Shown here: positions 55,053 through 61,562 of the stretch, piece by piece
How positions within the stretch are numbered: the first letter of the stretch is position 1
Layout of the letters: each line of letters opens with the position of its first letter
Assembly (NCBI GenBank): GCA_023423895.1
Contig: JAFAER010000030.1
Location: 1-64,000, forward strand
Length of the DNA: 64,000 nt
From: Pseudomonadota bacterium
GTDB taxonomy: Bacteria > Myxococcota_A > Polyangia > Polyangiales > Polyangiaceae
Direction of reading: 5' to 3'
Position numbers and translations under genes: made by a program
The notes under the pieces: model-generated
Seen by the model: the letters and a program-made list of their open reading frames with translations, nothing else
The model's database searches: none
What the model was told of the DNA's origin: nothing

Positions 55053-56750
55053 ATGATCACCTTCAGCAGCGATCCGAAGCGTGCCGAGCACGAGATGCAC
55101 GCGATCATCTTCTACCTCGTGACCTTCGGGTACATCGACGGGGATTTCGACGCGGCAGAGAAGAGCTTCGTCCGCGACATCATCAAGCGCCTCATAGAGC
55201 ACCGCGCACACGCAGCGATGCCGAACGCTGCAGAGCCGGTCCGCGCAGACGTCGTCGAGAAGTACACGAAGCACTTCCACGAGGTGTTCGAGGGGATCGA
55301 TCAGAACGTGAAGGACCTGTTCACCGAGAGCGTCTCGGAGAGCGAGGACCCCAAGGCCTTCGTGCACTCGAAGCTGAAGGTGCGGTGCTTCGAGATCTTC
55401 CACAGCTTCGACCGGAGGGGGCAGAGCGAGCTGATGAAGCTCATCGACACCCTCTTGATGGCCGATGGTGTCGCCCACCCCGCCGAGGTGCAGTTCCGGA
55501 GCGAGCTCGCCCAGCTCCTCGAAGCCGATGTGGAAATCGAGCTCGGCGATCCCGCCGAGGCGCCGGCGGACAGCACGCGCGTCGCCGTCTCGCGACCGGT
55601 GCACCCGGGACAGTCCAAGGTCGACCATCCGTTCTTCAAGCCGTTCGAGTTCCACTTCTCACGTGACCCGAGCGCGCTCTCGCAGCAGATCAGCGCCGAT
55701 CGCGCGCTCATCGACCGCGCGCTCTCCGTCCTGGAGACGCAGCGTCAGTTCGGCAACGGGCGACTGGCGGGCAAGAAGAGCGTCGACGATCTCGTCGGGA
55801 CCGAGCCGTTCCTCGACGGCCACACCTATGTGCGGATGCCGCGCCCCGGGACGCGGACGGAGCTCACCGTGCTCGGCGATCTCCACGGCTGCTACAGCAT
55901 CCTGAAGGCGACCGTCCTCCAGAGCCGGTTCTTCGAGCGCGTCGACGCGTGGCGGAGGGATCCGGCGAACGTCCCCTACCCGCTTCTCGTTCTACTCGGC
56001 GACTACATCGACCGCGGGCGCTTCAGCTTGAACGGCGTGCTCCGCACCGTGTTGCAGCTCTTCGTGACGGCCCCCGACCACGTCGTGATGTTGCGCGGCA
56101 ACCATGAGTACTACGTCGAGGTGAACGGCACGATGTACGGCGGCGTGAAGCCGGCCGAGGCGATCAACACGCTCAAGCCGCTGTTGCCGGTCGACGTGTT
56201 CCGTCACTACCGGATGCTCTTCGAGCAGATGCCGAACGTCCTGCTCTTCGACCGCTTCATGTTCGTGCACGGCGGCATCCCGAAGGATCGGATCATCAAA
56301 GAGCGCTGGAAGGACCTGTCGTCGCTCAACGATCCCGACATCCGCTTCCAGATGATGTGGAGCGATCCGAGCACCGCCGACGTCATCCCGGCCGATCTGC
56401 AAGCGCAGGCCGCTCGGTTCGCGTTCGGGCGAATGCAGTTCCGGGCCTTCATGCAGCGGCTCGGAACGAACACGATGGTGCGCGGGCACGAGAAGGTCGT
56501 GGCGGGCGTCGCCGAGCCGTATGCCGACGACCTCGGTCGCCTCATCACGGTCTTCTCGGCCGGCGGCAAGGACAACAACGATCTGCCAGCGGAGAGCACC
56601 TACCGCGAGGTGACACCGATGGCGCTCACGATCGCGCACGACGGCGGGACGGCACGCGTGGTCCCGTGGGAGCCCGACTGGCGGAGCTACAACGATCCGG
56701 AGCGCAACGCGTTCTTCAAGGTCGCGCCCGAGATCGAACATCGGGCCTGA
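55053..56750 (+). CDS. PPP-family protein phosphatase with N-terminal TerB-like domain
   Basis: 565 residues from ATG 55053. Residues about 10-165 are helical and TerB-like in pattern (HAIIFYLVTFGYIDGDFDAA, LIDTLLMADGVAHPAE). The C-terminal 300 residues are a metallophosphoesterase with all PPP motifs: GDLHG (275-279), GDYIDRG, RGNHE, and HGG, followed by a RGHE histidine. This predicts a cytoplasmic Ser/Thr phosphatase (two-metal) coupled to a TerB-like sensor domain, a natural counterpart of the kinases in this window. No signal peptide. Confidence 0.88.
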   Translation: MITFSSDPKRAEHEMHAIIFYLVTFGYIDGDFDAAEKSFVRDIIKRLIEHRAHAAMPNAAEPVRADVVEKYTKHFHEVFEGIDQNVKDLFTESVSESEDPKAFVHSKLKVRCFEIFHSFDRRGQSELMKLIDTLLMADGVAHPAEVQFRSELAQLLEADVEIELGDPAEAPADSTRVAVSRPVHPGQSKVDHPFFKPFEFHFSRDPSALSQQISADRALIDRALSVLETQRQFGNGRLAGKKSVDDLVGTEPFLDGHTYVRMPRPGTRTELTVLGDLHGCYSILKATVLQSRFFERVDAWRRDPANVPYPLLVLLGDYIDRGRFSLNGVLRTVLQLFVTAPDHVVMLRGNHEYYVEVNGTMYGGVKPAEAINTLKPLLPVDVFRHYRMLFEQMPNVLLFDRFMFVHGGIPKDRIIKERWKDLSSLNDPDIRFQMMWSDPSTADVIPADLQAQAARFAFGRMQFRAFMQRLGTNTMVRGHEKVVAGVAEPYADDLGRLITVFSAGGKDNNDLPAESTYREVTPMALTIAHDGGTARVVPWEPDWRSYNDPERNAFFKVAPEIEHRA

Positions 56751-56967
56751 CCGCGCTCGCGCCATCGCCGCTTCGCGCAGTCACGGCTTCACGGCTTCAC
56801 GGCGCGCGAGCTCGAGCGGGCACGTGGCGCACGCCGCGGCAGACCGGTGCACGAGCGGGGTTCGCGCTTCGCGCGCTCGCGCTGAGCCGACCGCCCGAGA
56901 TCCTTCGGGGTTCGACGACCAATCCCGATTGGCCTCGCGTTCGCACGTCGACGCGGCGAGGTGAAAC

Positions 56968-57573
56968 ATGGGAAACAAGATCGAGGGTAAGAAAGTCGCG
57001 ATCCTGGTGACGGACGGCTTCGAACAGGTCGAGCTCACCGGCCCGAAGGAAGCGCTCGAGAAAGCGGGCGCGAGCTGTCAGATCGTGTCGCCGAAGGACG
57101 GCAAGGTGAAGGGCTGGCAACACGTGAAGTGGGGTGACGAGTTCGATGTCGACGTCCCCCTCGATACGGCGAAGAGCGACGACTTCGACGCGCTCGTCCT
57201 GCCCGGCGGACAGATCAACCCCGACGTGCTCCGCATGAACCCGAAGGTCCAGGAGCTCGTCCGGAGCTTCTTCGAAGCGGGTAAACCCGTCGGCGCGATC
57301 TGCCACGGCCCGTGGATCCTCATCGACGCTGGCGTCGTGAAGGGCAAGCGCGTGACATCCTGGCCCTCGATCCGCACCGACCTCCGCAACGCGGGCGCCG
57401 ACGTCGTGGACGAGGAGGTCGTCACCGATCAGGGCCTCGTGACGAGCCGCAAGCCGGATGACATCCCGGCGTTCTCGAAGAAGCTCATCGAAGAGATCGC
57501 GGAAGGCCTCCACGGCGAAGCCCGCAAACGCCAGCGCGACCAGAGCGCCGCCGCCCCGCCAACGCTGCGCTGA
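56968..57573 (+). CDS. DJ-1/PfpI-family protein
   Basis: 201 residues from ATG 56968 (GAGGTGA upstream). Flavodoxin-like fold with KVAILVTDGFEQVELTGP and nucleophile elbow Cys112-His113 in AICHGPWILIDAG, plus DEEVVTDQGLVTSR. Family members include PfpI/YhbO stress proteins proposed to act as deglycases or proteases. The C-terminal tail is basic. Single gene. Confidence 0.92.
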   Translation: MGNKIEGKKVAILVTDGFEQVELTGPKEALEKAGASCQIVSPKDGKVKGWQHVKWGDEFDVDVPLDTAKSDDFDALVLPGGQINPDVLRMNPKVQELVRSFFEAGKPVGAICHGPWILIDAGVVKGKRVTSWPSIRTDLRNAGADVVDEEVVTDQGLVTSRKPDDIPAFSKKLIEEIAEGLHGEARKRQRDQSAAAPPTLR

Positions 57574-57587
57574 ACGACAACACCGAG

Positions 57588-57608
57588 CCGGTACTCGCGG
57601 CATACCGG
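57588..57608. terminator. Candidate bidirectional hairpin between convergent genes
   Basis: CCGGTA, 9-nt loop, TACCGG in the 60-bp gap between the PfpI-like and VanY-like genes. No T-run on either side; weak candidate. Confidence 0.25.
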
Positions 57609-57633
57609 GTCGATGGTCGAGGCTTCGAAGCGC

Positions 57634-59205
57634 TCACTCGAGCTCGACGGCTCGTTCCTGTCCATGCGGGACGCCGGCTCGAAGGAGAACGACCTTCGCC
57701 TTCTGGACGGTGCTCGGAATCGGAACACGGAGCGTCGTCGCGCCGCCTCGCGTCGGAAGGTGCACGTTCGCTCGGTTGTAGATCTGGCCGTGCACTGCGG
57801 CGGCGATGCCGGCACGGTACGGCCAGGCGACGCCCGTGTCGTTCGGCACCGGCTCGACCGCGACGACCCAAGCATTCACGAGCGGCGGATACGCGCGCGC
57901 CTCGGTGTCGGGATACGGCGAGAGCTTCTCGAACGTCGCGCCCGCGGTGTAACCGGCCGCGTCGATGCCCGCGATCGGCGGCTGGGTGAGCGTTCCGGAA
58001 GGAACATCGAGCTTCACCTCGACGACGTTGCCCTTCCACTTCCGCGCCTTGCCCTTCAAGACGTTCGTGATCGACGGAGCCTCCTCCACGAGGATGGGCT
58101 TGCCGTGCTCGTCGAGGTGGAGCGCGCCGCCCTTCTTGTCGCAAGCGTTCTCGCCAGCGGCCGCAAGCGTGCTGCACGCGCCACAGTTGCAGCCGTCGCA
58201 GACCGGGAGCTCCGCGTCCGGACCGGTCAGCCCTTTCTCGGCGCGTAGCCACTGCTCGACGGTGATCTCGGTCGGCTTGCCGAGCCCGCTCGCTGCGAGC
58301 GCCGCCTTGTACCGCGCCGACGCGTCCTTGCCGACGTAGCGGATGTGCCAGTGCTCGTAGCGATAGCCGGTACGCGGGTTGATGTTGACCGGGATGTCCC
58401 AGCGGACGACGCACTTCTGGCGTGGATGTCGATCGTCGGGATGGATCGGGTACGGCATGACGAAGCCGTAGTCCGTCGCGTGCTCGCGCAGCCACCGCCC
58501 CGCGTCGGTGCAGCCGAAGCCTTCCCGGAAGACCCCACGCTCGTCCTTCGCCCACTCTTCGGTGAAGAGATCGACCGTCGTACCGAGCTGGTGCTGGCTA
58601 TGGCCGGGTAGCGCCGATTGCTCGGTGGCTTCGCAGAAGCTGCTCTTTCGCGACCAGTTGCCGAAGGTCCCGCACTGTGCGCCGTAGCTGCGGAACGCGG
58701 ACTCCACCTTTCCGGGGAAGCCCTCCTTCTTCATCTGTGCGAGGAGCTCGTCGAGCGCGCTCGCCGCCTCGCGACGGAGGCACTGGACCTTCTCGCAGTC
58801 GCTCGCCGAGAGCGGCTTGCCGTTGCGGATGTCGACGAGGTCGGACGGCGCGTATTCGGGCGGAAGCTGCCCCGTGGGCGAGCGGTTCACGATCGCGAGC
58901 AGATCGTCGCCGTCGACGAACGACGTCTCGAGATCCGCCGAGGAGACGTGTTTGCCACCGAGCACCGAACACGACGCGCGCTTCGACTTCTTCGCGACGC
59001 CGTACGGATCGGCGCTCGCAGCGATTGCGACGGCCGCCTTGGGTGCCACCATCTCGGCTGCGGCGTCATCGGCGGCGAGCGCGGCGTCGATCGGAGCGAT
59101 CGTGACCGCGGCGGCATCGACGGCATCGGCCGATGGCGCACGCTTCTCGCACCCCACGAAGAGCGAGACCGCGACGAGACCGAGTGGAAGGATGCTCGCT
59201 CGCAT
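57634..59205 (-). CDS. VanY-like D-alanyl-D-alanine carboxypeptidase (M15B) lipoprotein with C-terminal domain
   Basis: 523 residues from ATG 59205. Lipobox FVGC and an Ala/Asp linker to about 70. The M15 peptidase domain (about 100-290) has zinc ligands in PGHSQHQLGTTVDLF and EHWHIRY, so it should trim peptidoglycan stems. An uncommon extension follows: a cysteine patch CDGCNCGACS (about 325) and a C-terminal beta-rich domain of about 170 residues. Longer starts overlap the small basic ORF and are not used. Confidence 0.87.
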   Translation of the reverse strand: MRASILPLGLVAVSLFVGCEKRAPSADAVDAAAVTIAPIDAALAADDAAAEMVAPKAAVAIAASADPYGVAKKSKRASCSVLGGKHVSSADLETSFVDGDDLLAIVNRSPTGQLPPEYAPSDLVDIRNGKPLSASDCEKVQCLRREAASALDELLAQMKKEGFPGKVESAFRSYGAQCGTFGNWSRKSSFCEATEQSALPGHSQHQLGTTVDLFTEEWAKDERGVFREGFGCTDAGRWLREHATDYGFVMPYPIHPDDRHPRQKCVVRWDIPVNINPRTGYRYEHWHIRYVGKDASARYKAALAASGLGKPTEITVEQWLRAEKGLTGPDAELPVCDGCNCGACSTLAAAGENACDKKGGALHLDEHGKPILVEEAPSITNVLKGKARKWKGNVVEVKLDVPSGTLTQPPIAGIDAAGYTAGATFEKLSPYPDTEARAYPPLVNAWVVAVEPVPNDTGVAWPYRAGIAAAVHGQIYNRANVHLPTRGGATTLRVPIPSTVQKAKVVLLRAGVPHGQERAVELE

Positions 59206-59260
59206 CGCAGCAGCGGTTATTGCCGTGATGGGCGCTGGAAGTCCAGGCTGCGGGGAGCCC

Positions 59261-59419
59261 TCAGATGTCTCGAGGGTCGGTCGAGCGCCGGCCACCGTTC
59301 GTGCGTCGTCCCTCGGGACGCGGGCTCTCGCGCCTGTCCTGGGACGTCCGCCGGTCGCGGCCGGAGCGCCGGTCCTTGGGCTGCGCCTTCTTGACGGTCG
59401 ATCGGGCCACGTTTTCCAT
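59261..59419 (-). CDS. Possible small Arg/Asp-rich protein
   Basis: 52 residues from ATG 59419 (AGGCGAG immediately upstream; ATG 59446 also in frame). Composition is dominated by degenerate DRRSGRDRR/GGRRS repeats, very basic, no hydrophobic segment. It resembles small basic low-complexity proteins seen in related genomes, but coding is not proven. Lies just upstream of the VanY-like gene on the same strand. Confidence 0.35.
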   Translation of the reverse strand: MENVARSTVKKAQPKDRRSGRDRRTSQDRRESPRPEGRRTNGGRRSTDPRDI

Positions 59420-59496
59420 CTCGCCTGCCCGCGAGGAGCTGGCCAAGTTCTCGGCCGCGGGAACGGATAAGCTCGAGCGCGCATCGGAGGCTCGTC

Positions 59497-59901
59497 ATGA
59501 CCACGCGCAAGATCCTCGACTCGTCACGCATCCACCCCGCCGCCGCCGAAAAGATGGGAACCCGCCACGCGGACACGGTGCGCCAGGTCGAACAGGCGAT
59601 CGCAGAACACGCCGTCGTCGTCGTCGGTATGGCGCAGAACCCTCACGTGCGGGGCGTCCGCAAGGCGCTCGCAGAGGCGGGAATCGACTTCCACTACCTC
59701 GAGTACGGCAGCTACCTCTCCGAGTGGCAGCGCCGTCTCGCCATCAAGCTCTGGAGCGGCTGGCCGACCTTCCCTCAGGTGTTCGTCCGCGGCGTGCTCA
59801 TCGGCGGCAAGGACCTCACCAAGGCCGCCATCGCCGACGGAACGTTGCGCGCGCGGCTGGATGCGCCCACCGCCGACGCCGCGAGCGCCACGCCCATCTG
59901 A
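59497..59901 (+). CDS. Glutaredoxin-fold protein lacking active-site cysteine
   Basis: 134 residues from ATG 59497. Monothiol-glutaredoxin fold with WPTFPQVFVRGVLIGGKDL near the C-terminus, as in Grx4/GrxD. Where CGFS should stand (residues about 48-52) the sequence is NPHV in VVVGMAQNPHVRGVRKAL, and there is no cysteine in the whole protein. It cannot do thiol redox chemistry; a glutathione- or partner-binding role is possible. Relatives with the same substitution exist in other proteobacteria. Confidence 0.85.
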   Translation: MTTRKILDSSRIHPAAAEKMGTRHADTVRQVEQAIAEHAVVVVGMAQNPHVRGVRKALAEAGIDFHYLEYGSYLSEWQRRLAIKLWSGWPTFPQVFVRGVLIGGKDLTKAAIADGTLRARLDAPTADAASATPI

Positions 59902-59930
59902 CCGCGTCTGACCGGGGAGAGGCCGCGGAC

Positions 59931-59984
59931 AAAAAGAAAAGGCGCCACGGCGGGCTCGGGGGGGGACAAGCCTCGCCGCAGCGC
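59931..59984 (-). terminator. Intrinsic terminator of the tolC/RND operon
   Basis: On the minus strand: GCGC, 3-nt mismatch, an 8-bp stem with one bulge (GGCG(A)GGCT / AGCCCGCC) around a C-rich loop, closing GCGC, then TTTTCTTTTT. A good rho-independent terminator about 190 nt after the outer-membrane factor stop (60173). The intervening 3' segment may be a long UTR or contain a small RNA. Confidence 0.7.
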
Positions 59985-60172
59985 TGCCGAGGACTCATGC
60001 GCGTGCCGTGCCACCCTCGAAGTCCGGGAAATCACGGTGGTGACCCCCTTACCGTCGTGCAGACGCGAAGTGCGCGCCGACAGGTTCGCAATCCCGAACC
60101 GGCCCGGGCTCCTTCGCAGCTGCGAAGATCGCGGGCGCGACTCTGCCGTGATGCTCGGGAGAGGCCGAGCTC

Positions 60173-61552
60173 TCAGGAGGGGAAGCGCCCGCACGCGGCG
60201 AGCAGGTCGACACGAGCCTGGCGCGAGGCGTCCTCTGCGATCGCTGCCGCCGTCTCGGCCTCCTGAGCCCGCCGCTCCGCATCGACGACCTCGATGTTCG
60301 ACGTCGCGCCCGCGCGATAGGCCACCGTCGCGAGCTCGAGCGCTTCCGTCGCGAGCTTGGCGGCGTCACGCGCGTCGACGAGCGCCTGATCGGCGCGCCG
60401 CATCGCCTCGAAAGCGATGCGCACCTCGGAGCGCGCTTGCCGGAGGGCGCCTTCGAGGCGAGAACGCGCCTGCGCCTCGACAGCCTCCTGCTCCTCGTGG
60501 AGGCCGTAGCGCGCACCGCCGTCGAAGAGCGGGATCTGGAGAACGAGCTGCGCCTGCCAGCCGGTCTGCGGCGTCGTGAACGTCGGCGGGTCCTGATAGA
60601 ACGGCTGCCCGACGGCGGAGAGCACCGGCAGGTAGTCGACCCAGTTGTCCCTCACCGCCTTTCGCGCAACCTCGACGCGGCTGCGCTGCGCCGCGATGTC
60701 GGCACGGCGCACCTGAGCCTCGCCGATCGCGGAGTCCATGGACGGCGGCGGAGTGAGCGTCGGATCCTCGGCCGCGTCGACCGAGCCTTCTTCGCCGATG
60801 ACGACTCCGAGCGCCTCCTGCGCGCGCGCCAGAGCGGTGAGCTGGTTCTTGACGCGCGCCTCGGCGGTCGCGCGCTCCTGAGAAGCGCGCACGGCATCGA
60901 GACGATTGCCGACGCCGCCCTGGAAGCGCGTCGTTGCGAAGTCTTCGTGCGCGCGCGCCGTGTTGAGCGCACGCTGCGCGCTGTCGAGGACGCGACGCTG
61001 GGCGATGACGGTCAGGTACGCGCGTGCTGCCGCGAGGGCCACTTCACGCCGGACATCCATGCGCGCTGCGCGCGCGACGTCGATGTTCTCCTTGCTCCGC
61101 GCATAAGCCACCCACTGTCGCGGCGCGATGAGCGGAACGGTGAGCTGCACGTTCGCATTGATCTGGTTCTTCGCCAGGGCGATCCGATCGGGAGTTCCTG
61201 GCGACGTTGCAGTCGCCGGCGAGCCTCGGAGCACACGGTCGTCGTCGAGCCGGGTATACGTCCCGTTCGCGGTCAGGGTCGGCAGCCATCCAGCGCGCAC
61301 CTGCTTCGAAAGCGCCTCTGCGCGATGGATCTCTTCCGCGGCGATCTCGGCGTTCGGATTGCGGAGGAGCGCGCGCTTCACAGCCTCCTCGAGCGTGATC
61401 GCGCCAGCAGACGCCTGCGGCGGAGCCTCGACCGGTCGACGCGGGACCGGCGGGACATCGCCCGTCTCGGCCGGCCCCTGCGCCGCTGCAGAGCCAGTGA
61501 GCGCGAGCGTGAGCATCGTCGTCACCGCGGCCGCGATCGTCGTCTTCTGCAT
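60173..61552 (-). CDS. TolC-like outer-membrane efflux factor
   Basis: 459 residues from ATG 61552; ATG 61570 would overlap the RND stop. Sec signal to about residue 25 (LALTGSAAAQ), then two OEP repeats (ITLEEAVKRALLRNPN; QIPLFDGGARYGL). It provides the exit duct for the upstream RND pump, 10 bp away. Transcription should stop at the terminator near 59.93 kb. Confidence 0.92.
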   Translation of the reverse strand: MQKTTIAAAVTTMLTLALTGSAAAQGPAETGDVPPVPRRPVEAPPQASAGAITLEEAVKRALLRNPNAEIAAEEIHRAEALSKQVRAGWLPTLTANGTYTRLDDDRVLRGSPATATSPGTPDRIALAKNQINANVQLTVPLIAPRQWVAYARSKENIDVARAARMDVRREVALAAARAYLTVIAQRRVLDSAQRALNTARAHEDFATTRFQGGVGNRLDAVRASQERATAEARVKNQLTALARAQEALGVVIGEEGSVDAAEDPTLTPPPSMDSAIGEAQVRRADIAAQRSRVEVARKAVRDNWVDYLPVLSAVGQPFYQDPPTFTTPQTGWQAQLVLQIPLFDGGARYGLHEEQEAVEAQARSRLEGALRQARSEVRIAFEAMRRADQALVDARDAAKLATEALELATVAYRAGATSNIEVVDAERRAQEAETAAAIAEDASRQARVDLLAACGRFPS

Positions 61553-61562
61553 GGGCGGGGTC

